Counted from the stretch's first letter, positions 53,076 through 61,969 are shown. The stretch is 64,000 nt of DNA from Streptomyces sp. YPW6 (GCF_018866325.1 NZ_CP076457.1:7289001-7353000), one strand, 5' to 3'. Notes: generated by a model from the sequence alone, not told the origin. Made by a program: numbers and translations.

Positions 53076-53819
53076 ATGTCCCAGAACGACGCCCTGCCCC
53101 GGACGGACGCCCCGTCCCGGCTCCACCCGCTGGACAACCCCGCCCGGTCCTCGCTCACCGGTCCGCACGCCCACTTCGCCGAGAGCCGTGGACGGGTTCT
53201 GCGCTATCCCGTCGACGTCACCCCGTGGATCGCGCTCCCCGACACCCCGGACGCCCGGGACTGGGCCGATGTCGCGGCGCTCGCCGGGCCGGGCCGCCCC
53301 GTCGCCCTGGCCGCGTTCCAGGCACCGCCGCCGAGGGACTGGGAGATCGTCTTCCGGGCCGGCGGCGTTCAGCTGGTCGACGCGTCGGTGGACGCCGCGC
53401 CCGACCCGGAGGCGGTCCCGCTGGGCCCGCGGGACGTGCCGGACATGCTGGACCTGGTGGCGCGTACCCGCCCCGGCCCCTTCCTGCCGCGCACGGTCGA
53501 ACTCGGTGCGTATCTGGGGATCCGGCGGGGCGGCGCCCTGGTGGCGATGGCGGGGGAGCGGCTGCGCCCACCCGGCTGGACCGAGATCAGCGGCGTCTGC
53601 ACCGACGCGTCCGTACGGGGGCAGGGGCTGGCGAGCCGGCTGGTCCTGGCGGTCGCGCACGGGATCCGGGAGCGCGGCGAGACGCCGTTCCTGCATGCCT
53701 CCGCCTCCAACACGCGTGCCGTCCGGCTCTACGAGTCCCTCGGCTTCCGGCTCCGCCGGCGTACGGAATTCCTCTCCGCCCTCGCCCCCGCCGCGATCCC
53801 CTCGGCCCACGGGACCTGA
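53076..53819 (+). CDS. GNAT-family N-acetyltransferase
   Basis: 247 aa. The C-terminal half is a GNAT (FR47-like) domain: VCTDASVRGQGLASRLVLAV is the acetyl-CoA-binding motif A and ASASNTRAVRLYESLGFRLRRR is motif B. The N-terminal half (about 1-115) is a divergent domain typical of two-domain Streptomyces GNATs. GAGGAGG precedes ATG 53076. The substrate is unknown. Confidence 0.87.
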   Translation: MSQNDALPRTDAPSRLHPLDNPARSSLTGPHAHFAESRGRVLRYPVDVTPWIALPDTPDARDWADVAALAGPGRPVALAAFQAPPPRDWEIVFRAGGVQLVDASVDAAPDPEAVPLGPRDVPDMLDLVARTRPGPFLPRTVELGAYLGIRRGGALVAMAGERLRPPGWTEISGVCTDASVRGQGLASRLVLAVAHGIRERGETPFLHASASNTRAVRLYESLGFRLRRRTEFLSALAPAAIPSAHGT

Positions 53820-53984
53820 GACACCCCCGGCCCGGGGCCGAGGTCCCGGGCCGAACGCCCCGGACGGGACCTTCGGCACCCGCTCGGGTCCTAAGGCCTC
53901 CTGCGCGCGGGCCCGCCTCCCGGTCAACTGGAAAAGACCGGCCGAAACTGCGGGCGGCACCGAGGCACCCCGGGAGGACAGGCC

Positions 53985-55175
53985 GTGCCCATGAGGTTGC
54001 TGGACAGGGCACAGAAGCCACGGACACGGATGCGGCAGCGCGGTGTACGGCACCGGGGCGGGGCCCTGCCGGGCCCGGACGCGGGCATCGCGGCGGCGTC
54101 CCGGGGCCGCATCGGCAACGGGGCGCTGTTCGGCGGGCTGGCTCTGCTGACCCTGCTGGTCGTCCTCCTCGACAACACGACGGGCAACGACCTGCGGGTC
54201 GTCCCGCTGCTCGTGGTGGTTCCGGCGCTGGCATCGGTGTACTGCAGCCTCCGCCAGACCATCTGGGTCGCGGTGTGGATCACGACGGTCGTCGTGGGCT
54301 TCCGGGCCGGCGCGGACGGCACCTTCTGGGACTTCGTCTTCGGCATCGGCTTCGCGGTACTGGCCTGCGCCCTCGGGGTCGCCGCCTGCGCGGCGCGTAT
54401 CCGGCACGCCACCGAGATGGCGCGACTGCGGTCCGCCGCCGTGACCCTCCAGCGTCAGATCCTGCGGCCGCTGCCCGTCGTCACCGACCACGTGTTGGCG
54501 TACGGGCTCTACGAGCCGATCGAGGAGGACCGCTTCGTCGGCGGAGACATCTACGAGGTCGTCGAGTCGCCGCACGGGACCCGGGTGATCATCGGGGACG
54601 TCCAGGGCAAGGGGCTCGCGGCCATCGGCGCCGGATTCGCGGCCATTTCCGCGTTCCGTGAGGCGGCCATCCGCGAACCCGCGCTCACCGGAGTGGTCCA
54701 GGCGCTGGAGGACGCGGTCGTCCGGCACAACGAGTTCTCCGCCCAGACCGGCGAGGCCGAACGCTTCGTGACCGCGCTCGTCCTCGGGTTCGACGGGGGC
54801 CGCCGGGTGGAGACGGTGAACTGCGGACACCTGCCGCCGCGCCTGCTGCACGACGGCCGGGCCTCGGCCGTCACGCTCCACCGGACCTCCGTCCCGCTCG
54901 GCCTCGCCGGACTGAGCCGGGAAGCGCGTACGGCCGAGTCCTTCGACTTCCCGCGGGGCGCGACGCTGCTCGCCGTCACCGACGGGGTGACCGAGGCCCG
55001 CGACGCCGACGGTGCCTTCTACCCGTTGGACGAGCGGGTCGCGCCCTGGGCCGGGCACGGCCCGCGCGAGCTGCTCGACGCCCTCCATGGCGACCTGGAG
55101 ACGTTCTCGGGCGGCATCCGGCGCGACGACGTCGCCGCACTGGCGCTGCACCGCGCCCCCGCGGCCGCCCTCTGA
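53985..55175 (+). CDS. Membrane-bound SpoIIE-type PP2C phosphatase
   Basis: 396 aa. GTG 53985 has GGGAGGA about 9 bp upstream; ATG 53991 is an alternative. About four membrane helices lie between residues 43 and 145, followed by a SpoIIE domain (about 165-390) with metal-binding Asp motifs FVGGDIYEV, IIGDVQGKGLAA and LLAVTDGVTEARD. Such phosphatases dephosphorylate anti-anti-sigma factors and so activate SigB-type sigma factors. A nearby SigB-like gene and a separate HATPase kinase in this window are possible partners, but no STAS protein is present. Confidence 0.9.
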   Translation: MPMRLLDRAQKPRTRMRQRGVRHRGGALPGPDAGIAAASRGRIGNGALFGGLALLTLLVVLLDNTTGNDLRVVPLLVVVPALASVYCSLRQTIWVAVWITTVVVGFRAGADGTFWDFVFGIGFAVLACALGVAACAARIRHATEMARLRSAAVTLQRQILRPLPVVTDHVLAYGLYEPIEEDRFVGGDIYEVVESPHGTRVIIGDVQGKGLAAIGAGFAAISAFREAAIREPALTGVVQALEDAVVRHNEFSAQTGEAERFVTALVLGFDGGRRVETVNCGHLPPRLLHDGRASAVTLHRTSVPLGLAGLSREARTAESFDFPRGATLLAVTDGVTEARDADGAFYPLDERVAPWAGHGPRELLDALHGDLETFSGGIRRDDVAALALHRAPAAAL

Positions 55176-55181
55176 CGCACC

Positions 55182-55230
55182 CACCTGATGTCCCTGCGAG
55201 ACGAATGTCGCGTGGGGACATTTTCAGGTG
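55182..55230 (+). promoter_or_regulatory. Nested inverted repeats before TetR-SDR operon
   Basis: CACCTGA-TGTCCC (55182-55194) is mirrored by GGGACA (55215-55220) and TCAGGTG (55224-55230), with a weaker inner repeat (GAGAC/GTCGC). It ends 12 bp before the TetR start and may be its operator; it could also terminate the SpoIIE-gene transcript. Confidence 0.5.
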
Positions 55231-55242
55231 TACGGTGCACCT

Positions 55243-55938
55243 ATGACTCCGGAACGGAAGATCCCGGAACGGCGCAGCCGTAAGGCGCGCCGCACCCGCG
55301 ACACCCTGGCGCAGGCCGCGTTCGAGCTCGTGCTCGACCGGGGGCTGCGGAACGTGACGGTCGAGGAGATCGCGGAAGCCGCGGATGTCGACCGCCGTAC
55401 GTTCAGCCGGTACTTCCCGAGCAAGGAGGCCGCCGCCCTCGACTCCCTGCGGGGCGACGGCGACCGCATCAACGCGGCCCTGCGCGCCCGCCCGGCCCCG
55501 GAACCCCCGCTCCTCGCGTACCGGCGGGCCGTCCTCGACTGGCTCGCCGACCCCGGGGCGGAGGCCTGGCACCGCCGCCCCCGGATCTTCGAGCTGCTGG
55601 TGGTCGCGGAGGAGGAACCGACGCTCTACGCCGTCTTCCACCACATCCGGGTGGACGCCCAGGAGGACTCCATCGCCATCGTCGCGGACCGGCTCGGCGT
55701 CGATCCACGGCAGGACATCCGTCCCGCCGTGACCGTCGCCGCCGGAGCGGGCGCGCTGCTCGCGGCCCAGGCCGCCTGGGTGCGCGGGGGCCGCCCGGAC
55801 GCCCTGCCCGAGCGGGTCGTCGAGGCCTTCGACGCACTGGCGGAAACAGTCGGAGCGGCCGAGTCGGCGGAAGCGGCGCAGGCGGCACGAGCAACAGAAG
55901 CAACAGAAGCAGCAGCGGAAACAGAGGCAAGCCCATGA
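55243..55938 (+). CDS. TetR-family transcriptional regulator
   Basis: 231 aa from ATG 55243. The helix-turn-helix lies at about 15-60 (TRDTLAQAAFELVLDRGLRNVTVEEIAEAADVDRRTFSRYF). The C-terminal domain is MftR/TetR-like, and the last 35 residues are Ala/Glu/Thr repeats. The stop overlaps the SDR ATG (ATGA), so the two are coupled and the regulator probably controls the SDR and the alcohol dehydrogenase downstream. Confidence 0.88.
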   Translation: MTPERKIPERRSRKARRTRDTLAQAAFELVLDRGLRNVTVEEIAEAADVDRRTFSRYFPSKEAAALDSLRGDGDRINAALRARPAPEPPLLAYRRAVLDWLADPGAEAWHRRPRIFELLVVAEEEPTLYAVFHHIRVDAQEDSIAIVADRLGVDPRQDIRPAVTVAAGAGALLAAQAAWVRGGRPDALPERVVEAFDALAETVGAAESAEAAQAARATEATEAAAETEASP

Positions 55939-56783
55939 GCACCGACCACAGCTCCACCCCCGCGCACACGGACACGAACACGAACACGAACACGGACACG
56001 GACACGGGCACGGGCACCGACCCGGCCTCGGCCTCGGCCGAGTTCGCGGGCCGCACGGCCCTCGTCACCGGCGGCGCCTCCGGCATCGGCCTCGCCCTGG
56101 CCCGGCGGCTCGCCGCGGGCGGTGCGGCGGTCGTCGTCGCCGACTACGACGAGGAGAGCGCGCGCAAGGCCGCCGCCGAACTGGAGAGCACCGGAGTCCG
56201 GGCCGCCGCCGTCGCGATGGACGTCACGGCCCCGGCCTCCGTCGAGGCGGGCGTACGGTTCGCGGTGGACACCTTCGGAGCCCTCCACCTGGCCGTGAAC
56301 AACGCGGGTATCGCGGGTCCCAGCAGCCCCACCGGTGAGTACCCGGTCGAGGACTGGAACCGCGTCGTCGCCACCAACCTCAGCGGTGTCTTCCACTCGA
56401 TGCGCTACGAACTGCCCGCCATCGTCGCGGCGGGCGGCGGCGCGATCGTCAACATGTCGTCCATCCTCGGCACCAACGGCTTCGCGGGCTCGCCCGCCTA
56501 CGTCGCGGCCAAGCACGGCGTCGTCGGCCTCACCAAGACCGCGGCACTCGAATACGCCGCCCAGAACGTCCGGATCAACGCGGTCGGCCCCGGCTTCATC
56601 GACACCCCGCTCCTGCGGAACGCCGACCCGGCCGCCCGCGAGCACCTGATCTCCCTTCACCCGGCCGGACGCCTCGGAACCGCCGAGGAGGTCGCCGAAC
56701 TCACCGCCTTCCTGCTCTCCGACAAGGCCTCCTTCATCCACGGCAGCTACCACCTGGTGGACGGCGGCTATTCCGCCCCGTGA
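55935..56783 (+). CDS. Short-chain dehydrogenase/reductase
   Basis: 282 aa classical SDR. TGGASGIG nucleotide-binding motif, NNAG, catalytic Ser in NMSSILG, and YVAAK. The acidic residue after the second strand (VVADYDEE) suggests NAD(H). The first about 35 residues are a low-complexity NTNTNTDTDTGTGT segment encoded by hexamer repeats. Followed 97 bp later by a zinc alcohol dehydrogenase; the pair may oxidise alcohol or ketone compounds under TetR control. Substrate unknown. Confidence 0.9.
   Translation: MSTDHSSTPAHTDTNTNTNTDTDTGTGTDPASASAEFAGRTALVTGGASGIGLALARRLAAGGAAVVVADYDEESARKAAAELESTGVRAAAVAMDVTAPASVEAGVRFAVDTFGALHLAVNNAGIAGPSSPTGEYPVEDWNRVVATNLSGVFHSMRYELPAIVAAGGGAIVNMSSILGTNGFAGSPAYVAAKHGVVGLTKTAALEYAAQNVRINAVGPGFIDTPLLRNADPAAREHLISLHPAGRLGTAEEVAELTAFLLSDKASFIHGSYHLVDGGYSAP
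55968..56019 (+). repeat. Hexanucleotide repeat in SDR coding sequence
   Basis: About eight units of ACGRRC (ACGGAC, ACGAAC, ACGGGC) encode the Thr-Asp/Asn/Gly stretch in the SDR N-terminus. Period six keeps the frame. Confidence 0.85.
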
Positions 56784-56879
56784 CCGGGGCCCGACTGGCG
56801 GGCGGGGGACGCGCGGGCGACAAAGGGAGCACGGGTACCGAAGAGACCGGGCAAGAGCGAGAACGAAGCGAGGAGACCC

Positions 56880-57920
56880 ATGAAAGCCGTTCAGTACCGA
56901 TCCGCCGGCGCCGCCCCCGAGGTGGTCACGGTCCCGGATCCCGAGCCCGGCCCCGGCCAGGTCCTGCTGAAGGTCACCGCCGCCGGCGTCTGCCACTCCG
57001 ACATCGCCGTGATGAGCTGGCCCGCCGACCAGATCCCCTTCCCCCTGCCCCTCACCCTGGGGCACGAGGGCGTCGGCACGGTCGCCGCACTCGGTGACGG
57101 CGTCGACGGCTTCGCGGTCGGCGACTCCGTCGCGGTGTACGGCCCCTGGGGCTGCGGCACCTGCGTGAACTGCGCCGAGGGCAAGGAGAACTACTGCCTG
57201 CGCGCCAAGGAACTCGGCATCCTGCCGCCCGGTCTCGGCGCTCCGGGCGCCATGGCCGAATACATGATCGTCGACGACCCCCGCCATCTCGTCCCGATCG
57301 GCGACCTCGACCCGGTGAGGACGGTGCCCCTCACGGACGCCGGCCTCACCCCGTACCACGCGATCATGCGCTCCCTGGCGAAGCTCGTGCCCGGTTCCAC
57401 CGCCGTCGTCATCGGCACCGGCGGCCTCGGTCACGTCGCGATCCAGCTGCTCCGCGCCATGACGGCCGCCCGGGTGATCGCCCTCGACGTCACCGAGGAC
57501 AAGCTCGCCCTGGCCAGGACCGTCGGTGCGCACGAGGTGGTCCTCTCCGACGAGAAGGCGGCCGACCGGGTCAGGGAACTGACCGGCGGCCTCGGCGCCC
57601 ACGTGGTCCTCGACTTCGTCGGAGCGCCGCCCACCGTGCGGACCGCCGGAGCCGTCGCCCGCGTGGACGGCGACGTCACCGTGGTCGGCATCGGCGGCGG
57701 CGCCCTCCCGGTCGGCTTCGGGACACTGCCGTACGGGACCAACGTCTGCGCTCCCTACTGGGGCTCGCGCAAGGAGCTCGCCGAGGTCCTCGACCTGGCC
57801 CACGCCGGAGCGGTGGACGTGCACGTGGAGACGTACTCCCTCGACGAGGCTCCGCTCGCGTACGAGCGCCTCCACGACGGCAGGATCAACGGCAGGGCCG
57901 TCATCCTGCCCAACGGCTGA
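56880..57920 (+). CDS. Zinc-dependent alcohol dehydrogenase (MDR family)
   Basis: 346 aa. Catalytic-zinc region GVCHSDIAV with LGHEGVGTV, structural-zinc Cys cluster CGTCVNCAEGKENYC, and Rossmann motif GTGGLGHVAIQ. The residue after the second strand is Asp (ALDVTEDK), favouring NAD. GAGGAGA precedes ATG 56880. It probably works with the SDR upstream. Confidence 0.92.
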   Translation: MKAVQYRSAGAAPEVVTVPDPEPGPGQVLLKVTAAGVCHSDIAVMSWPADQIPFPLPLTLGHEGVGTVAALGDGVDGFAVGDSVAVYGPWGCGTCVNCAEGKENYCLRAKELGILPPGLGAPGAMAEYMIVDDPRHLVPIGDLDPVRTVPLTDAGLTPYHAIMRSLAKLVPGSTAVVIGTGGLGHVAIQLLRAMTAARVIALDVTEDKLALARTVGAHEVVLSDEKAADRVRELTGGLGAHVVLDFVGAPPTVRTAGAVARVDGDVTVVGIGGGALPVGFGTLPYGTNVCAPYWGSRKELAEVLDLAHAGAVDVHVETYSLDEAPLAYERLHDGRINGRAVILPNG

Positions 57921-57958
57921 ACTCCCCGTCGCCGGTCACCGCCCCGGCCCGGGGCGGG

Positions 57959-58090
57959 CCGCCGAGGGCGGGGCCGGCTCCCGACCAGTACCGGGGCGCG
58001 GTCGTCGCCGTCTCGCACGACCGCAGCTTCCGGGCCCGCTTCACCGGCGACATCCGAGAACTGCGAGCAGGACGCCAGGTGAGCACGGCC
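57959..58090 (+). pseudogene. C-terminal remnant of an ABC-F ATPase gene
   Basis: From about 57983 the plus-strand frame reads DQYRGAVVAVSHDR, then FRARFTGDIRELRAGR, which matches the H-loop and C-terminus of actinobacterial ABC-F proteins (YRGA-VVVSHDR). The frame runs on without a proper stop at that point, and no upstream Walker or signature motif exists between 57921 and 57983. So only about 40 residues of the gene survive next to the alcohol dehydrogenase. Confidence 0.55.
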
Positions 58091-58095
58091 CCGGC

Positions 58096-58599
58096 CTACG
58101 CATCGGGGGAGACGGCCGTCCCGCGCACCCGATCGCGCAGCCGGTCGACGAACACCCGCTGACCGGCGACCAGCCGTTCGACGGCCTCTTCCGGCGTGCA
58201 CCAGGCGAACCGGTCCATCTCCGGGAACTCCTGCTGCACGCCGGACCCCCGCGGCCACTCCATCGTGAACGTCCCGGGCACGACGGACGCGAGGTCCACT
58301 TCGGCCTCCAGGGCCCACACGGTCACCGTCTTGCCGCTGCGCTGCCGCGCCTCGCCCAGGGAGATCCACTCACCCGGCGGGACGGGCACCCCCAGCTCTT
58401 CCGCGAACTCCCGCCCGGCGGCCGCCTCCGGACCCTCGTCCGGCCCGTACTCACCCTTCGGCACCGACCACGCGGCCGTCTCCCTCCCCGCCCAGAACGG
58501 TCCGCCCATGTGCCCGATCAGCACCTCGACATCCCGCTCGCCCGCGTCCTCGGTGACCCGGAAGACCAGGAGTCCCGCACTGCGCCTGCCTGTCGACAT
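58096..58599 (-). CDS. Nudix hydrolase
   Basis: 167 aa. The Nudix box is intact: GEYGPDEGPEAAAGREFAEE, followed by LGV, fits GX5EX7REUXEEXGU. The start AGLLVFRVT and the pattern around WSVPKGE match the diadenosine/ADP-ribose-type group often annotated as DNA-mismatch or dATP pyrophosphohydrolase-like. It hydrolyses a nucleoside diphosphate derivative with Mg2+; the substrate is unknown. No strong ribosome-binding site. Confidence 0.9.
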   Translation of the reverse strand: MSTGRRSAGLLVFRVTEDAGERDVEVLIGHMGGPFWAGRETAAWSVPKGEYGPDEGPEAAAGREFAEELGVPVPPGEWISLGEARQRSGKTVTVWALEAEVDLASVVPGTFTMEWPRGSGVQQEFPEMDRFAWCTPEEAVERLVAGQRVFVDRLRDRVRGTAVSPDA

Positions 58600-58697
58600 G
58601 CCGACAAGTCTGCGGCGACGGGGAACGGGGCGCCACCGGGGTGCGGGGGAGCCCCGTACACCCGTGCGGCGCCCCGCCAGGCCCCTGCGCGCATCCC

Positions 58698-59108
58698 CTA
58701 CGTCTTGCGGTAGCCGTACGCCTCCGAGGCCGCCGCCTCCACGGCCGCGAGGTCGCCACCGGCCGAGGCCGTCACGACGGCGGCCACCGCACCCTCCACG
58801 AACGGCGCGTCCACGAGCCGGGTGTTCCCGGGCAGCTCATCTCCCTCGGCGAGCATGGACTTCACCGTGAGGACCGCGCTCCCCAGATCCACCAGGACCG
58901 CGACCCCGGCACCCCGGTCGACCGATGCGGCTGCCCGCCCGATCAGCTCCGCGCTCGTCCCGAGCCCCCCGTTGGGCAGACCCCCGGCCGGGGCGACCGG
59001 CGCGGTCACCCCACCGGCGGCAAGCCCCCGGGCCAGCTCGGCGACCGACTCGGCGACCGGACCGCTGTGGGAGACCAGCACGATGCCCACCTGCTGTTCG
59101 CCGCTCAC
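58698..59108 (-). CDS. dhaM: PTS-dependent dihydroxyacetone kinase phosphotransferase subunit DhaM
   Basis: 136 aa EIIA-mannose-like domain. The phosphoryl-carrier His is H14 in VLVSHSG, with GTSAELI and DLGSAVLTVKSML conserved. It passes phosphate from HPr to DhaL-ADP. GTG 59108 overlaps the dhaL stop (GTGA). Single-domain form, as in other Gram-positive bacteria, without the extra HPr and EI domains found in E. coli. Confidence 0.92.
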   Translation of the reverse strand: MSGEQQVGIVLVSHSGPVAESVAELARGLAAGGVTAPVAPAGGLPNGGLGTSAELIGRAAASVDRGAGVAVLVDLGSAVLTVKSMLAEGDELPGNTRLVDAPFVEGAVAAVVTASAGGDLAAVEAAASEAYGYRKT

Positions 59109-59716
59109 CCGTCCACTCCGTCCGTCGCCGTGGCCGCCAGGGTCTCGACCAGCAGCGCCGCCGAGGTCGCTCCCGGGTCCTGATGCCCGATGCTGCGGTC
59201 GCCGAGATAGCTGGCCCGGCCCTTGCGCGCCCGCATCGGCACCGTCGCCACGGCACCCGCGCGGGCCGCTTCGGCGGCGCCGTCGAACGAGGTGGCGAGG
59301 GCCTCCGCCGCGGGCAGCAGCGCGTCGAGCATCGTCTTGTCACCGGCCTGCGCGCCGCCCAGCTGCCCCACCGCTGCCACCCCCGCCGCGAACGCCTGGG
59401 CGAACTGCGCCGGCGTCACCTCGCCATCGTCCCCGAGCGCCTTGCCCGTACGGCGCAGCAGCGTTCCGTACAGCGGACCCGAGGCGCCGCCGACCGTGGA
59501 GATGAGCTGCCGTCCCGCCAGGGTGAGCACCGCACCCGGGGTGGCGGGGGCGTCCTTCTCCAGCACCTCCGTGACCGCCGCGAAGCCGCGCTGGAGGTTG
59601 CTGCCGTGATCGGCGTCCCCGATCGCCGAGTCGAGCTCGGTCAGATGGTTCGCCTCACGCTCCACGGACGCCGCGGCAGCGGTCATCCAGCGGCGGAAGA
59701 AGTCGGTGTCGAGCAC
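59105..59716 (-). CDS. dhaL: Dihydroxyacetone kinase ADP-binding subunit DhaL
   Basis: 203 aa. The Mg-nucleotide site DSAIGDADHGSN holds the clustered Asp ligands, and GGASGPLYGT and GDKTMLDAL are conserved. GTG 59716 has AGGAGA upstream; a longer start at 59743 adds nine residues. Middle gene of dhaKLM. The bound ADP is re-phosphorylated by DhaM and transfers phosphate to dihydroxyacetone on DhaK. Confidence 0.92.
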   Translation of the reverse strand: MLDTDFFRRWMTAAAASVEREANHLTELDSAIGDADHGSNLQRGFAAVTEVLEKDAPATPGAVLTLAGRQLISTVGGASGPLYGTLLRRTGKALGDDGEVTPAQFAQAFAAGVAAVGQLGGAQAGDKTMLDALLPAAEALATSFDGAAEAARAGAVATVPMRARKGRASYLGDRSIGHQDPGATSAALLVETLAATATDGVDG

Positions 59717-59759
59717 ATGATCTCCTGTTCCTCTACCGGGCACGCATCCCGTCGGCGGC

Positions 59760-60752
59760 TCAGCGGCCCCAGCGGAGCGCGGCCGTCTGCACGGGCGCGT
59801 CCCACAGGCGCAGCAGTTCCTCGTCGACCTGGCACAGTGTCACCGAGCAGCCTGCCATGTCGAGCGACGTCACGTAGTTCCCCACGAGCGTACGAGCCAC
59901 CGCGACCCCTCGCTCCGACAGCGCACGATGGACCTCGGCGTTGAAGCCGTACAGCTCCAGCAGCGGCGTCGCCCCCATGCCGTTGACCAGCGCCAGCACC
60001 GGGCCGGTGGGCCGCAGGTCCTCCAGGACCGCGTTCACGGCGAAGTCGGCGATCTCCCCGGAGGTCATCATCGGGCGCCGCTCACGCCCCGGCTCCCCAT
60101 GGATGCCGATCCCCAGCTCCAGCTCGCCGGCGGGCAGGTCGAAGGTGGGGCTGCCCTTCGCCGGAGTGGTGACGGCGCCGAGCGCCACCCCGAAGCTGCG
60201 CGAGGCCCCGTTCACCTGCCGGGCGACCGCGGCCACCCGGTCCAGCGGAGCGCCCTCGTCCGCCAGTGCGCCGGCGATCTTCTCGACGAACAGCGTCGCT
60301 CCCGTACCGCGCCGCCCGGCCGTGAACGTACTGTCGCTCACGGCCACGTCGTCGTCCACCACCACCTGGGCGACCTGGACCCCCTCCTCCTCGGCGAGCT
60401 CGGCGGCCATCTCGAAGTTCAGCACGTCACCGGTGTAGTTCTTGACGACGAACAGCACCCCCGCTCCACTGTCGACGGCCGCGGCCGCCCGCACCATCTG
60501 GTCCGGAACCGGGGAGGTGAACACCTCCCCGGGACAGGCGGCCGACAGCATGCCGGGTCCGACGAACCCGGCATGCAGCGGCTCGTGCCCGGAACCGCCC
60601 CCGGAGACGAGCCCCACCTTCCCCGCCACGGGCGCGTCCCGCCGGGCGACCACACGGTTCTCCACATCGACGGTGAGCTCGGGATGCGCGGCCGCGATGC
60701 CCCGCAGCGCATCGGCGACCACGGTCTCGGGAACGTTGATAAGCATTTTCAT
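59760..60752 (-). CDS. dhaK: Dihydroxyacetone kinase substrate-binding subunit DhaK
   Basis: 330 aa. Binds dihydroxyacetone covalently through H218 in GIGIHGEPG, the same position as E. coli H218; GGGSGHEPLHAGFVG (residues 51-65) forms the substrate pocket. AGGAGA precedes ATG 60752. First gene of dhaKLM; no dhaR, dhaQ or glycerol dehydrogenase gene is adjacent. The operon recycles dihydroxyacetone from glycerol or formaldehyde metabolism into dihydroxyacetone phosphate. Confidence 0.93.
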   Translation of the reverse strand: MKMLINVPETVVADALRGIAAAHPELTVDVENRVVARRDAPVAGKVGLVSGGGSGHEPLHAGFVGPGMLSAACPGEVFTSPVPDQMVRAAAAVDSGAGVLFVVKNYTGDVLNFEMAAELAEEEGVQVAQVVVDDDVAVSDSTFTAGRRGTGATLFVEKIAGALADEGAPLDRVAAVARQVNGASRSFGVALGAVTTPAKGSPTFDLPAGELELGIGIHGEPGRERRPMMTSGEIADFAVNAVLEDLRPTGPVLALVNGMGATPLLELYGFNAEVHRALSERGVAVARTLVGNYVTSLDMAGCSVTLCQVDEELLRLWDAPVQTAALRWGR

Positions 60753-61313
60753 GCCGGTCTCCTGGTGAGCGTAGCAGAGGGCTTCGTGACCTGCGTTTTT
60801 CCAGGTCAGCAAGGGTGTGGCCGGTTGTGGATCTTGGCGGTCCGTGGCGGCTTGCTGCGCCTCGTGGCGGTACTGATGCTGACTGCTTGCTGAGTTTCCT
60901 GACTGGTCGTCAACTCTGGGTGGGCGCTTTTCGATCTTGAGGAGGAGGCTCCCGGGTGCTCCAACGTGATGATGCCAACGTGGCGTGTCCGATGCCACCG
61001 CAAAGGCGGCCTGCAAACGTCGGAGCTTGAGGCAGTTGGCTTGGACCCAGGAGGAGGTGGGTGATCGTGGGCGTCTGAGTCCGAGGCTGCTGAGTGGTGC
61101 GGGTCAAGCTGGACGCAGCACTGAGGTGCTCTTGCGGCAGGTGGGGTATCGCGGGGCGGGCCGGACTTCTCCACGCGGAAAGGTCATGCGGGTGATGAGG
61201 AGACTGCGCCGGCGGCAACATCACCACGACGGGACATCCAGATTCGGCGTCCCGGACCGGATCCTGACCGAGTGGGGCAGCCGAGGTGTATCCGAAGGCG
61301 CAGGAGAGCTCCC
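60753..61313. other. Gene-poor stretch upstream of dhaK and the fasciclin gene
   Basis: About 560 bp between divergent genes. GC and third-position bias are lower and less regular than around it, and short open frames on both strands lack recognisable domains. It may hold the dhaK promoter and decayed coding sequence of an old insertion. I could not assign any part of it. Confidence 0.5.
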
Positions 61314-61969
61314 GTGAACGCCTTCCGCTTCCGCCGTGCCGCCATCGCCGTCACCGCGGCCGTCACCCTGCCCTCACTCTGGCCGCCTGCGGCGGAGACG
61401 ACAGCTCCTCCGACGCGGCTGCGGACAACGCCAGCAGCTCCGCGCCCGCCGAGGAGAAGTCGAGCCCGGCGGCGGAGGAGAGCACGGCCATGGATGGGCC
61501 GTTCGGCCCGGCGTGCGCGTCCGTTCCGCAGGACGGGGCGGGATCCTTCGACGGAATGGCCCAGGACTCGGTCGCCACCGCCGCCTCCAACAACCCCGCA
61601 CTGTCCACCCTGGTCACCGCCGTGAAGAAGGCCGGTCTCGTCGACACCCTCAACAACGCGCAGAACATCACCGTGTTCGCGCCGATGAACGAGGCGTTCG
61701 CCAAGATCCCGAAGGCCGACCTGGACAAGGCCCTGGCCGACAAGGAGACGCTCACCAACATCCTCACCTACCACGTCGTCGGCGAGAGGCTCTCTCCGCA
61801 GGCGCTGGAGAGCGGCACCTTCGAAACCCTCCAGAAGTCCACCTTGACCACCAAGGGCTCCGGCGAGGAGTACACGGTCAACGACACCTCCAAGGTCGTC
61901 TGCGGCAACGTCCCCACCGCCAACGCCACCGTCTACATCGTCGACACCGTCCTGATGCCCAAGGCCTGA
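61314..61969 (+). pseudogene. Fasciclin-domain lipoprotein gene with a frameshift in the signal peptide
   Basis: GTG 61314 (AGGAGAG upstream) opens NAFRFRRAAIAVTAAVTLP in one frame; the next frame continues LTLAACGGDDSSSDAAADN, a lipobox and secretion linker. One missing base in the C-run at 61371-61373 (CTGCCC-TCACTCTG; CTGCCCCTCACTCTG would restore the frame) separates them. Downstream, residues through the FAS1 domain are intact (AASNNPALSTLVTAVKKAG, NITVFAPMNEAF, LTYHVVGERL, VYIVDTVLMPKA). FAS1 proteins are adhesion-type surface proteins. Either a true null allele, an assembly error, or a case rescued by slippage. Confidence 0.75.

Noticed and set aside
60806-61227. Short minus-strand frames that could be a transposase fragment
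   Set aside because: I saw no DDE or helix-turn-helix motif and no terminal inverted repeats, so I list only a gene-poor stretch.
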